IMG/VR virus record: IMGVR_UViG_3300029990_000052
Location: 1-23,793 of that record
Direction: 5' to 3' (one strand)
Source of the DNA: a virus
DNA: 23,793 nt
Shown: positions 9,054-15,232 of the stretch, piece by piece
Layout: every line of letters starts with the position of its first letter
Numbering within the stretch: position 1 is the stretch's first letter
Program-made: the position numbers and the translations under genes
Notes under the pieces: generated by a model
Seen by the model: the letters and a program-made list of their open reading frames with translations, nothing else
Told to the model about the DNA's origin: nothing
Database searches by the model: none

Positions 9054-9206
9054 TCATTCGCTACTATTAAATTTCAGTACATTCAAAAAAAATCCCCAGC
9101 CGTAGTCAAATACCCTGCTATGACCGCGCTCAATCAATCTGCAACAGAGCCGGTCGATGGCGTCTCTGTCGTTTCCGGCGCGGCGGGTTCGAGTCCCGCC
9201 AGGATC
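9054..9206 (-). CDS. Tail assembly chaperone -1 frame extension (GT-like C-terminal part)
   Basis: This 50-codon frame has no credible start of its own and is reached by a -1 frameshift from the 113-residue chaperone at codon 90 (TTG, 9208-9206). Reading from G 9206 it encodes D-P-G-G-T-R-T-R, then A-I-D-R-L-C-C-R-L-I-E-R-G-H and the tail V-F-D-Y-G-W-G-F-F-L-N-V-L-K, ending TGA 9056-9054. The joined product would be 140 residues. The frame is open across the stop of the zero-frame product, and its composition is protein-like, unlike the following DNA. Overlapping G/GT chaperones made by frameshifting directly upstream of the tape measure gene are the rule in lambda-type and many other long-tailed phages. 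The shorter product would be made in excess and the extension would bind tail tube protein; that division of labour is known for lambda and inferred here. Confidence 0.78.
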   Translation of the reverse strand, partial: DPGGTRTRRAGNDRDAIDRLCCRLIERGHSRVFDYGWGFFLNVLKFNSSE

Positions 9207-9475
9207 AAAAAAGGGCTGTTCACCTGTTTAAATCCGTCGATCACCAGTTGCAATTCACTACCTGTTAAATCATCTATACTTTCGCACTCAGGGAAAACAA
9301 TAAACGGCGTTACCAAAGCCGCTATTTCCGCGAAGCGCGGCCCTAACAGGGTATTAACATCTATTTTATCCAGGTCGGTGAATCCGGATAATAACTGCCG
9401 AATGTCTTTAACGCGCAACTCCTGCACGGTAATAACGCGGTTTTCATCAAGATTTATCGTTTTGCTGTTGCGCAT
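9134..9475 (-). CDS. Tail assembly chaperone, zero-frame product (G-like)
   Basis: 113 residues from ATG 9475, located between the tail tube and tape measure genes, the standard place for tail assembly chaperones. It opens with a short beta-type segment (I-N-L-D-E-N-R-V-I-T-V-Q-E-L-R-V-K-D) followed by helices (D-I-R-Q-L-L-S-G-F, L-L-G-P-R-F-A-E-I). The last 23 residues, after Phe89-Leu90, are Pro/Thr/Glu-rich and low in complexity, as expected for a dispensable tail after a frameshift site. A slippery run and hairpin at codons 88-98 redirect a share of ribosomes into the -1 frame. The product should coat the tape measure protein during tail assembly and be absent from the virion. Function rests on position and architecture rather than on a clear family match. 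Confidence 0.78.
   Translation of the reverse strand: MRNSKTINLDENRVITVQELRVKDIRQLLSGFTDLDKIDVNTLLGPRFAEIAALVTPFIVFPECESIDDLTGSELQLVIDGFKQVNSPFLILAGLEPAAPETTETPSTGSVAD
9182..9215 (-). promoter_or_regulatory. Programmed -1 ribosomal frameshift signal
   Basis: On the minus strand the sequence CCCTTTTTTG (9215-9206) contains two overlapping X-XXY-YYZ heptamers in the zero frame: C CCT TTT and T TTT TTG. After a 5-base spacer (ATCCT) comes a perfect 6-bp GC stem, GGCGGG (9200-9195) with CCCGCC (9187-9182), and a 7-base loop. Slippery site, spacer and stem all fit the bacterial -1 signal. The -1 frame is open for 50 codons and the zero frame stops after 23 more codons. Confidence 0.8.
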
Positions 9476-9489
9476 ATTGATTTCTACGG

Positions 9490-9534
9490 TGGGAGCGGCT
9501 TTGGCCGCGATGAGCGCGGCTAAAGCCGCTCCTA
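9490..9534. repeat. REP-like inverted repeat, family C
   Basis: Arms GGAGCGGCTTTGGCCGCG and CGCGGCTAAAGCCGCTCC differ at one position and are separated by a short spacer. Each half is itself nearly palindromic. The unit occupies the gap between the tail tube stop (9546) and the chaperone start (9475). GC-rich repeats of this form are common extragenic palindromes in gammaproteobacteria. No T-run follows on the minus strand. Confidence 0.85.
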
Positions 9535-9545
9535 CGGCGCAATTC

Positions 9546-10295
9546 CTAGAATGATTCGACGGTATAAGGCGTGATTTTTCCGCTCATTGTTTCCATCCGT
9601 CCGGCAAATCCTATTTCAACAAATTTGTCATCCATAAAATTAACATCGCCATCCGATACCAAAAGCGCTCGATCTACATTGATAATTAACGCTTTTCCGT
9701 CGGACAGGTTGCGTCCGTCCAGTTTTAAAGCGCCCTGTATTTGCGGCTTGGTCGCGCCAGAAACGGTAAATCCGGCGATGGCGGCATGCGCATAGTTAAC
9801 CTTTAAAGCCTTTTCGGCGGTAATCAGTCCGCCCGTAATCGCCTCGATCATACCCAACGCGTAATTGATTTTATAATCAACATTTTCAACAAACGTCAAC
9901 GCGGGCGTGGATGCGACAGCTTCTTCAACGGTTACGCTGGCAGCGGTGATATTCCGGCTTGCCAGCGGCACATAAACGCCCAATTTAGCGATGATCGCTT
10001 CATCTGATACCGTGCCTGATCCGCTGCTTAAATCGGCTTCATCGCCCATCAGCGCCATAGCCAGCGAGGTGCGGTCAAAGTTGGTTATTTTGACCTTTAA
10101 CTCAGATGGCTTGGGGATAGCGACTGAAGCGGTAATTTGCCCGTAAGAACCTTTATCTTTTGATATTTGCTCTTTAATATCGGACTTATTGGAAATAGTG
10201 AATTCAGCGAGGCCGGGTATCTGTTTCCAGCCGGTAGGGACGCCGTTTAATTCACGGTTTAAATAAAGTGTGCCTTCGGCTAATAATCCGGCCAT
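9546..10295 (-). CDS. Major tail tube protein
   Basis: 249 residues from ATG 10295, with GAGG 8 bases upstream. The N-terminus (M-A-G-L-L-A-E-G-T-L-Y-L-N-R-E-L-N-G) and the segment W-K-Q-I-P-G-L-A-E-F-T-I-S-N-K-S-D fit tail tube proteins of long-tailed phages. The rest is strongly beta-type, with V-N-Y-A-H-A-A-I-A-G-F-T-V-S-G and a C-terminus M-E-T-M-S-G-K-I-T-P-Y-T-V-E-S-F. It sits after the tail terminator and small protein genes and before the chaperone gene, the normal place for the tube subunit, which must be made in large amounts and stacks as hexameric rings around the tape measure. No contractile sheath gene neighbours it. Alternative: a tube with an added beta domain near residues 105-175 (A-A-S-V-T-V-E-E-A-V, then F-V-E-N-V-D-Y-K-I-N-Y). 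Confidence 0.88.
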   Translation of the reverse strand: MAGLLAEGTLYLNRELNGVPTGWKQIPGLAEFTISNKSDIKEQISKDKGSYGQITASVAIPKPSELKVKITNFDRTSLAMALMGDEADLSSGSGTVSDEAIIAKLGVYVPLASRNITAASVTVEEAVASTPALTFVENVDYKINYALGMIEAITGGLITAEKALKVNYAHAAIAGFTVSGATKPQIQGALKLDGRNLSDGKALIINVDRALLVSDGDVNFMDDKFVEIGFAGRMETMSGKITPYTVESF

Positions 10296-10298
10296 GAT

Positions 10299-10496
10299 CT
10301 AATCCTCGCTTAAAGTTAAAATGTCTTTTTCAATCGGCATGACGACGCCGCGTTCGATAAGCCAGGTTTTCATCGCTGCGTTAACGCGCAGGGTTTCACC
10401 GGCTTTATAAATTTTTCCTGCATGGACATGTTGCGTTTTAAACACAACCGTGACTAAATCATCATCAAAATTTTCGTGCTTTTCGTGGACAGTCAT
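10299..10496 (-). CDS. Small conserved phage protein (65 aa), possible SH3-like fold
   Basis: ATG 10496 lies directly after the stop of the terminator gene, with GGTG nearby. The sequence has H-V-H-A-G-K-I-Y-K-A-G-E-T-L-R-V (residues about 22-38) followed by W-L-I-E-R-G-V-V, a compact beta-turn-helix arrangement that I associate with small uncharacterised phage proteins next to head-tail joining genes (DUF7210-like; from memory, not searched). The 112-residue protein at 13041-13379 has a comparable F-K-A-G-E-T-I-E-I segment, so the two may share a fold. Likely a small neck or tail accessory protein; function not known. Confidence 0.75.
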   Translation of the reverse strand: MTVHEKHENFDDDLVTVVFKTQHVHAGKIYKAGETLRVNAAMKTWLIERGVVMPIEKDILTLSED

Positions 10497-10976
10497 TTAG
10501 TTCACCACTATTTTCCTGATTTTAAATATCAGGCTGAATTCTGCATAACCCAGATTGTATTCAGGTTCGGCGCGTCCTGCGTAGATAAACGGCCTGAAAA
10601 AGTTCTTGCCGGGCGGCAACCAACCGGATAATGTTTCAATGCACTGTTGCAGTAATATCCCGGCCAGGTTTTCGGTTAATTTATCGTCGATTTGAGATAC
10701 CTGGTGCTCGACAATGATAATCAAATGCCAGTCCTGATCCTCAACCACGCCGGTGCCGTTGGTTAATTGACTGGCTATATCCGCCGCGCCCGGCATCACG
10801 AAACACGCCGGCAATAAGGGTCCAATATCCGTTAAACCGGCGATCAATGACGGATTGCTGATGGTCTTGAATAGTTGCAGATACGTTGTCTCATCGTTTT
10901 CATCCGTTTGCGCCACAGTCGCCAGCGCCGTTAAACGGTCAATAATCATCTGCTCGGCATCGTAAACATGAGTCAT
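10497..10976 (-). CDS. Tail terminator/tail completion-type protein
   Basis: 159 residues; ATG 10976 overlaps the previous stop as ATGA, so it is translationally coupled to the GpZ-like gene. It starts with a helix (Y-D-A-E-Q-M-I-I-D-R-L-T-A-L), followed by P-A-C-F-V-M-P-G near residue 58 and a beta region W-H-L-I-I-I-V-E-H-Q-V, ending in Y-A-E-F-S-L-I-F-K-I-R-K-I. The alpha-beta order and gene position (after GpZ-like, before tail tube) fit tail terminators (lambda U and gp37-type proteins), which cap the tube and join it to the head. Assignment is by position and secondary-structure pattern; sequence similarity to lambda U is not evident. Confidence 0.68.
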   Translation of the reverse strand: MTHVYDAEQMIIDRLTALATVAQTDENDETTYLQLFKTISNPSLIAGLTDIGPLLPACFVMPGAADIASQLTNGTGVVEDQDWHLIIIVEHQVSQIDDKLTENLAGILLQQCIETLSGWLPPGKNFFRPFIYAGRAEPEYNLGYAEFSLIFKIRKIVVN

Positions 10977-11476
10977 CGCAAACCCGCTTCCAGTTTTTCC
11001 AGATAACGGCGCTGTAATTCGTTGGCGGCTTCATCGGCCACCTGTCCGGCGATGACTTGCGCCTGCGGCAGTTCGACGACTTGTTCAACCAACGGAAATC
11101 GCTGTGCGCCCTTGCGTTTAAAAATGGAGATATGGCCGGTGCGCATTCTGGCGACAAAACCGCCCGCCCAATAATATTGTCCTGCGGACGCGCCGCCGGA
11201 TTCTTGCGTTAATTTTCCGGCATAAGCGGCTTTAACCGGATTCAACCCTAAAAAAATAATGCCCTGGTAATCAGTGGAACGTTTAAACACCCGGAAATTT
11301 TTAAACACTTTGCCGGGCAAGCCGGTGGCAAGCGCCATCCTGTCTTTCAACAGTTTATCGGCAAAGGTGGTCGTGGTCCGTAGCGCCGACCGCTGCGCGT
11401 TAAAGATCGTGCGCGGCGCTACGTTTAAAAACCGTTGCAAATCACTTTGATCTAAATTTATCTTTAAATTTATCAT
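10973..11476 (-). CDS. Minor tail protein Z-like tail completion protein
   Basis: 167 residues; its ATG (11476) overlaps the preceding stop by one base (TAATG). N-terminal V-A-P-R-T-I-F-N-A-Q-R-S-A-L-R-T-T-T-T-F-A-D-K-L is the helical region typical of the GpZ/neck family, followed by a beta part with Y-Q-G-I-I-F-L-G-L-N-P-V-K-A, a G-G-F-V-A-R-M-R-T-G-H-I-S-I-F-K-R-K-G segment and a C-terminal helix E-A-A-N-E-L-Q-R-R-Y-L-E-K-L. In lambda, Z acts at the end of tail assembly and is needed for DNA injection. Position between the head-tail joining protein and the terminator agrees. Confidence 0.78.
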   Translation of the reverse strand: MINLKINLDQSDLQRFLNVAPRTIFNAQRSALRTTTTFADKLLKDRMALATGLPGKVFKNFRVFKRSTDYQGIIFLGLNPVKAAYAGKLTQESGGASAGQYYWAGGFVARMRTGHISIFKRKGAQRFPLVEQVVELPQAQVIAGQVADEAANELQRRYLEKLEAGLR

Positions 11477-11802
11477 TAAAATCGTTTTATTTTAATCACC
11501 GCTAATTCACTGATCCGGTCAATTGTTATTGCAATCGCCTTATATTGATATTTGCGCACTGTGATACTGTCAAACTGCGCGATCCCGTTATCTTCAATAT
11601 CATTAGCCTTGACTGTTAATGTATAGATGGCATCGTTAAACCCTATTCTTCCGACCGCATCGTTTTGTTCAATCCTTTCAAAAATCGCTTGTATGGGAAT
11701 ATCGCCTCCGGCTTTATTAATTAAAACCGTCTCCCCGAATGTGGCCATTAAAGCCGTATCAAGAGCGGCTTCGGTGAATGAATGTTTAATTGATAAAGTC
11801 AT
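11476..11802 (-). CDS. Head-tail joining protein (lambda FII-like)
   Basis: 108 residues, close to the lambda FII length (117). A short N-terminal helix (A-L-D-T-A-L-M-A-T-F-G) is followed by a beta barrel pattern: V-L-I-N-K-A-G-G-D-I-P-I-Q-A-I-F-E-R, A-I-Y-T-L-T-V-K, D-S-I-T-V-R-K-Y-Q-Y-K-A-I-A-I-T-I-D-R-I. This pattern and the location directly before the Z-like gene fit the FII/head-tail attachment family, which forms the surface to which tails bind. The ribosome-binding site is weak (AAAAG). Sequence match is to the general pattern only. Confidence 0.68.
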   Translation of the reverse strand: MTLSIKHSFTEAALDTALMATFGETVLINKAGGDIPIQAIFERIEQNDAVGRIGFNDAIYTLTVKANDIEDNGIAQFDSITVRKYQYKAIAITIDRISELAVIKIKRF

Positions 11803-11809
11803 CTTTTAT

Positions 11810-12100
11810 TTATCCATCTTTTTTGGCGTAATAACTTGATCCTACCCTATGCAAATCCAATTTTTCTAATTCTGTTTTAGTCATTTCTTTAAAATTCAGG
11901 TATTGAATTAAACAATGATCCGCCTGGAAACAAATGCCATAACAATCGCTTAAATCCGCGTGACTGGCGGCTATCCTATTGATGGCTTGCTCCCTGGTTA
12001 TGCTGGCTCCATCGGTAAACAGCCGGTAATGATATTCACTTTGTCTCCGGTCTTCACCCTGTTGTCTGTTTTTGGGTTTTCTGTGATCATCTTTCGGCAT
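11810..12100 (-). CDS. Hypothetical basic/polar phage protein (96 aa)
   Basis: Start chosen at ATG 12100 (M-P-K-D-D-H-R-K-P-K). A TTG at 12148 would add 16 residues, but these are read from a REP-like half-palindrome and look spurious. The N-terminal 25 residues are highly charged (K-N-R-Q-Q-G-E-D-R-R-Q-S-E); the rest (Y-R-L-F-T-D-G-A-S-I-T-R-E-Q-A-I-N-R-I, then C-Y-G-I-C-F-Q-A-D-H-C) holds three cysteines. No clear Shine-Dalgarno is seen. I do not recognise the family. It belongs to the group of small accessory genes between capsid and neck genes, 7 bases upstream of the FII-like gene. Confidence 0.6.
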   Translation of the reverse strand: MPKDDHRKPKNRQQGEDRRQSEYHYRLFTDGASITREQAINRIAASHADLSDCYGICFQADHCLIQYLNFKEMTKTELEKLDLHRVGSSYYAKKDG

Positions 12101-12110
12101 TTTGGTTTTT

Positions 12111-12150
12111 TGTAGGGGCGAATTTATTCGCCCTGTCTGTTTTGTCAATG
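12111..12150. repeat. REP-like repeat, family A, half element (copy 3)
   Basis: One 23-base arm (12111-12133) identical to the arms of copy 2, followed by a spacer resembling that of copy 2 up to GTCAATG (12144-12150). The second arm is missing. The stop codon of the adjacent membrane protein gene (TGA, 12147-12145) lies inside the spacer, so the element borders directly on coding DNA. Confidence 0.85.
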
Positions 12151-12339
12151 ATCTTTTGTTAAAAGCCGGATGCAGGCGGTCAGTTCTCTTAATGTTGTAT
12201 TAGTATCCGCTTGCAACTTCATCCACTCGCTGTGTTCGGTCCTTTGATTCTTGATAAGAAAATAAATCAAGGCGAACAGACAGGCTAATATTGCGCCTAA
12301 AAGCCCAGTATTGGCGAATAACGACGAAAGCACATCCAT
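12145..12339 (-). CDS. Small single-pass membrane protein (64 aa)
   Basis: ATG 12339 follows CAGGA of the upstream gene's last codons. Residues about 11-29 (T-G-L-L-G-A-I-L-A-C-L-F-A-L-I-Y-F-L-I) form one membrane helix, followed by a charged, probably helical cytoplasmic part (K-N-Q-R-T-E-H-S-E-W-M-K-L-Q-A-D-T-N-T-T-L). N-out topology is expected from the positive residues after the helix. This is the general design of small phage membrane proteins, including some holins and holin-associated proteins. With an M15 endolysin elsewhere in the operon and no other holin seen, a lysis role is possible, but position among morphogenesis genes does not prove it. Confidence 0.7.
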   Translation of the reverse strand: MDVLSSLFANTGLLGAILACLFALIYFLIKNQRTEHSEWMKLQADTNTTLRELTACIRLLTKDH

Positions 12340-12342
12340 TAT

Positions 12343-12516
12343 TTATTTCCTGATTTTAAGCGTTGGATAAACCGGCCTGCCGTCCCGCAACCAATATAGT
12401 TTTTCGCATTCCAGGCATTCCTTCATGCCTAATCGCTCATCAATTTTAAAATTAACGCATTGATGCGCCCGTGGACAATACCAGCCCCTTAATAAATTTA
12501 TCCAATTCAGAATCAT
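12343..12516 (-). CDS. Small Cys4 zinc-ribbon-like protein (57 aa)
   Basis: ATG 12516 (M-I-L-N-W-I-N-L-L-R-G-W) is the first ATG after the pilin stop; the same frame extends upstream to 12621 only as a shadow of the pilin gene. A GAGG touches the start codon, so initiation may depend on coupling to pilin translation. Two cysteine pairs, C-P-R-A-H-Q-C and C-L-E-C, separated by about 18 residues, suggest a zinc ribbon. No family recognised. It ends three bases before the membrane protein gene and is probably co-expressed with the pilin. Confidence 0.65.
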   Translation of the reverse strand: MILNWINLLRGWYCPRAHQCVNFKIDERLGMKECLECEKLYWLRDGRPVYPTLKIRK

Positions 12517-12526
12517 CCTCTTTTTT

Positions 12527-13048
12527 TCACCGGCAGATAGACGGCAGATAGCGCTGCGGCACGCTGGTCGCCGCGCCTGTTCCCGCCACCGGATTGGAGG
12601 CGGCTGTCGCGGAACACTCAAAAGCCAGTCCTCCGCCTGTCACCGTGTAGACAAATTCAATCGCTTTTGATGACGCATCGCCGCCAATGGTTGGCGATAA
12701 TGTCACCAAAACTTTGGCCTGATTATTCGTTAACCCACCCATACCGGCGACGCCATAGCTTGGCGTAGAGCCTACATATTTTGAATCCGCGATTGATTTC
12801 AGCCAGTCGCCGATAATAGTGCCCGGTAATGGCTGAGTAACCGGCATTTGTCCGTTGCTGGAATATTCTTCCATCAACGGCAGTTTGCCGCTGCTGGCCA
12901 GACTGATAATAACGGCAACCTTGGCGCGCGTGGTGTAATCGTTATAAGCTGGAATGGCAATGGCCGCGAGAATTCCGATGATCGCCACCACGATCATCAG
13001 TTCAATGAGAGTAAAACCACGCGCTAATCGTAGTCTGGTGTTACCCAT
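12527..13048 (-). CDS. Type IV pilin (PilA/PilE-like prepilin) encoded in the phage late operon
   Basis: 173 residues from ATG 13048, which overlaps the upstream stop (ATGGGTAA) and has GGGGA upstream. A longer frame to 13129 lies inside the previous gene and is not needed. Leader [11 protein letters not shown] ends in Gly11, the prepilin peptidase site, followed by Phe12 (+1), Glu16 (+5) and a 20-residue hydrophobic helix ([16 protein letters not shown]). Then comes [12 protein letters not shown] and a globular domain with Cys145 and Cys172 that could form the pilin disulfide loop, ending R-Y-L-P-S-I-C-R. Length and all hallmarks match complete major-type IVa pilins, so it looks functional. 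No pilus machine genes are near. It would need host PilD and assembly proteins. Role unknown: altered pili, receptor blocking or superinfection exclusion are inferences. Confidence 0.92.
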   Translation of the reverse strand: MGNTRLRLARGFTLIELMIVVAIIGILAAIAIPAYNDYTTRAKVAVIISLASSGKLPLMEEYSSNGQMPVTQPLPGTIIGDWLKSIADSKYVGSTPSYGVAGMGGLTNNQAKVLVTLSPTIGGDASSKAIEFVYTVTGGGLAFECSATAASNPVAGTGAATSVPQRYLPSICR

Positions 13049-13379
13049 TCTTTTCCCCGTCTTCGTTAACCGGCTTTTTGGGTTTCCTGTGCGCGGCTTT
13101 TTGCGTATGTTGTTCAGTTTCTGTTTCAAACTGATTAATTTCCTCGTCCGTTAACAACCCCCTGTGCCAGTCATAAACGGGCAAAATGCCTTTCGGCAAA
13201 TCCCCGGCTATTTCTATCGTTTCACCGGCTTTAAACTGATGCGGGACAACGCCGACATACACCTTTTCTTTAGCATCAAGAAACTCTAAAAGATGACTGC
13301 GGGCGGCGTATTGTTCCGGCGTTAATTTTAACGCTACGCCTGCCGGAATCGTGGTCGCGGTTTCAAGTTTTATTTTCAT
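13041..13379 (-). CDS. Hypothetical head-associated protein (112 aa)
   Basis: ATG 13379 with AGGG 8 bases upstream, directly after the capsid stop at 13390. Residues 1-75 are ordered ([20 protein letters not shown], then [18 protein letters not shown]); the C-terminal 35 are charged and low-complexity ([18 protein letters not shown]). Position just after the major capsid gene is that of small head-completion proteins (lambda FI region), but no family match is claimed. Its stop overlaps the pilin start by three bases, which couples the pilin to capsid-level translation. Confidence 0.7.
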   Translation of the reverse strand: MKIKLETATTIPAGVALKLTPEQYAARSHLLEFLDAKEKVYVGVVPHQFKAGETIEIAGDLPKGILPVYDWHRGLLTDEEINQFETETEQHTQKAAHRKPKKPVNEDGEKNG

Positions 13380-13389
13380 CGCGGCGACC

Positions 13390-14322
13390 CTAAGTCAATG
13401 TAACCAGGCAAGCCTTTTGCCAGTAACCGTAACCGACATTGCGCATGGCCTTGATACCGTATTGATGCACGTCTTCCTTAAATTCCAGCTCGGACCCTTC
13501 GGCGATGGCATCCACTTTAACGCCGTATTCTTCCTGGCGAATAAACGGTGAAATCAAGCCGTCATCACGAAATACGACGAACTTGTTTGTCCAGGAGGTG
13601 AGCCGTGGATTAACAGCCAGTTTTACGCCAAAACCACCCAAGGAACCCACAGCTTGAATCAGGTTTGAGGTATTGCCCAATACGGTGGTGCCCAGTGCCG
13701 CGCCTGCAGATTGTAGAAATCCTACAGGAATCATCACCGTAAAATCGGTAGCATCTTCATTCATCGGCTGGCCCTGGTCGTCCAGTAGACCGTACATTTG
13801 CTGCACTGCCGTCAAAATGGCGCTTTGCATTTCAGGCGCTGTTGGAGCCGTCGTAATAGCTACGTCATAACTGATTGAATTTGATTGCGCGCCGCTATCG
13901 CCTTCGCTGTGATCGGTATCGAAATAATATTGACCGTCATAACAAAGCTGCGAAGCGCCATTAAGAATCAGCGTCGATAACAGTTGCGCCCAATGGTTAT
14001 TGGCGCGTTTGGCCATTTCATTAATCCGGATGAGAATCTGCCCGGTTTTATCGCGGCGCATCCAGTCCACGGGTATTTCCAGCGTGGCTTCAAACTTTTT
14101 GTTGGCGATAGTCACGCCGTTGTCGCGCAGACCTTTGGCTAAACGGCCGCCGATCCATTCGCGCATGACCGGCGACATGCCCAGCCATTTGTAGGTTTCC
14201 GATTCCTGGTTGCTCTCGAACAGCATGGACAACGGGTTAACCCATGAATCCGCTGCGGTAACTTCCAGAACTTCGTAAAAAGTGCCGATGATCGCCCGGC
14301 TCGATAATGATCCTAAACTCAT
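13390..14322 (-). CDS. Major capsid protein, Mu GpT-like
   Basis: 310 residues, like Mu T (about 305). ATG 14322 has GAGGG 8 bases upstream. The sequence has the Mu T-type features: N-terminal S-R-A-I-I-G-T-F-Y-E-V-L-E, K-W-L-G-M-S-P-V-M-R-E-W near residues 46-57, F-E-A-T-L-E-I-P-V-D near 79-88 and Y-D-G-Q-Y-Y-F-D-T-D-H near 128-138. It follows the protease/scaffold and decoration genes, so it would assemble the HK97-fold procapsid on the nested scaffold product. The pairing of a Mu-type capsid with lambda-type terminase and portal marks the genome as mosaic. Confidence 0.9.
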   Translation of the reverse strand: MSLGSLSSRAIIGTFYEVLEVTAADSWVNPLSMLFESNQESETYKWLGMSPVMREWIGGRLAKGLRDNGVTIANKKFEATLEIPVDWMRRDKTGQILIRINEMAKRANNHWAQLLSTLILNGASQLCYDGQYYFDTDHSEGDSGAQSNSISYDVAITTAPTAPEMQSAILTAVQQMYGLLDDQGQPMNEDATDFTVMIPVGFLQSAGAALGTTVLGNTSNLIQAVGSLGGFGVKLAVNPRLTSWTNKFVVFRDDGLISPFIRQEEYGVKVDAIAEGSELEFKEDVHQYGIKAMRNVGYGYWQKACLVTLT

Positions 14323-14324
14323 GG

Positions 14325-14732
14325 CTAGACCCTCACTGCTTCAAATTCGACGATGGCAACGCCGGTGCTGACCCAACGCGATACCCAGCCGATTTTACTG
14401 TTGCTGGTCCCCGTGAGCGTAAATGTGTTGTCATCGCTCGCATAGACCGGCGGACGATCATTGGCGGTAATGGCGATGGCTGCAATCGGTAGTTGAATGC
14501 GGCCACGGGTTTTTACCTGTACCAGTTTTTCACCGGCGGCGCCCAGACTGTTATCCATGCCCATGGTGGCAAAGCCCAGGAACGGATCGGCGGCCACCAA
14601 AGGCCGTGCGTAACCCGCTCCGTTTTCACCGACCGCCGCGCCCTGATAAATAATCTCGGACGCGATAACGGGATAATCTTCGAGGTCGCCGAGCTGGTAA
14701 TCGCGCGGCAAATCTTTTGCTAATGTAGTCAT
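14325..14732 (-). CDS. Head decoration/capsid cement protein
   Basis: 135 residues; ATG 14732 overlaps the stop of the protease gene by one base (TGATG). The sequence is Gly/Ala-rich and beta-type: Y-Q-L-G-D-L-E-D-Y-P-V-I-A-S-E-I-I-Y-Q-G-A-A-V-G, F-L-G-F-A-T-M-G-M-D-N-S, V-Q-V-K-T-R-G-R-I-Q-L. This pattern matches the small capsid-stabilising proteins (lambda D position; DUF2190-like) that lie between protease/scaffold and capsid genes. The C-terminus (V-A-I-V-E-F-E-A-V-R-V) is typical of that group. It would bind the expanded capsid surface. Confidence 0.8.
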   Translation of the reverse strand: MTTLAKDLPRDYQLGDLEDYPVIASEIIYQGAAVGENGAGYARPLVAADPFLGFATMGMDNSLGAAGEKLVQVKTRGRIQLPIAAIAITANDRPPVYASDDNTFTLTGTSNSKIGWVSRWVSTGVAIVEFEAVRV

Positions 14733-15232
14733 CAGGCTGTTGCTCCTAAACGTTTAACCAAGCCCTTTTCAACGGCGGTTTGATAGGCTACATAAGAAGT
14801 CATGGTCGGAAATTCGGCTTTTAAGGTAGCGTCGGTTTTATATTGGTGTTCCCACAAATCTTTGCCGGTTAACTGCGTGGTTTTGTCAGCGTTGTCATCG
14901 TTAAACGCCGGAGCGGCGTGAGGAACAGGTTTGGGCGTATCGTCTGATAATTTAACCGACATCGCCTCGCGGGCGGTTTTTTCAGCGCCGAGGATTTTTA
15001 ACGCGGCTTCGGCGGCGGTGGTTTTACCGTCGAATTTGAATTGCGCGATTAAGGCGTCATGGCCTAAAGTGGCCAGGGCTTCAATGCCTTGAATGCGGGC
15101 GCGTTCGTTTTCAGCGCCTTGGGCAATGCCCACGGACAGACCGGCTTGGTAATATTCATCGGTCAGGGTTTTGGCAAAATCGGGCTGCTCGGCAAAGAGC
15201 GATTCTTTGGTGAGGGTTTGGGGCTGATTCAT
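14732..15232 (-). CDS. Scaffold protein from an internal start in the protease gene (lambda Nu3-like)
   Basis: In-frame ATG 15232 (Met281 of the protease) has a good Shine-Dalgarno, AAGGA with a 9-base spacer, exactly at the junction between the S49 domain and the C-terminal region. The resulting 166-residue product (M-N-Q-P-Q-T-L-T-K-E) is charged and helical, with a central E-N-E-R-A-R-I-Q-G-I-E-A-L segment. In lambda, Nu3 is made in the same way from the 3' part of gene C. Direct evidence is only the start codon, the binding site and the domain boundary. Confidence 0.65.
   Translation of the reverse strand: MNQPQTLTKESLFAEQPDFAKTLTDEYYQAGLSVGIAQGAENERARIQGIEALATLGHDALIAQFKFDGKTTAAEAALKILGAEKTAREAMSVKLSDDTPKPVPHAAPAFNDDNADKTTQLTGKDLWEHQYKTDATLKAEFPTMTSYVAYQTAVEKGLVKRLGATA

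Noticed and set aside
8872-9057. 61-codon minus-strand frame overlapping the frameshift product stop as ATGA
   Set aside because: Its composition is not protein-like (scattered Arg, Asn, Tyr, Trp), and it runs through several hairpins. The overlap is probably chance.
9182-9200. Plus-strand GGCGGGTTCGAGTCCCGCC looks like a tRNA T-arm
   Set aside because: No acceptor, D or anticodon arms can be placed around it, and it lies inside the chaperone gene. It is better explained as the frameshift-stimulating hairpin.
9120-9554. 144-codon plus-strand frame opposite the chaperone gene
   Set aside because: Antisense to the chaperone and its frameshift extension and crosses a REP-like palindrome.
13049-13129. 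Longer pilin frame with 27 more N-terminal residues
   Set aside because: It lies inside the preceding gene; a leader with the ATG at 13048 is the normal length for class III signal peptides.
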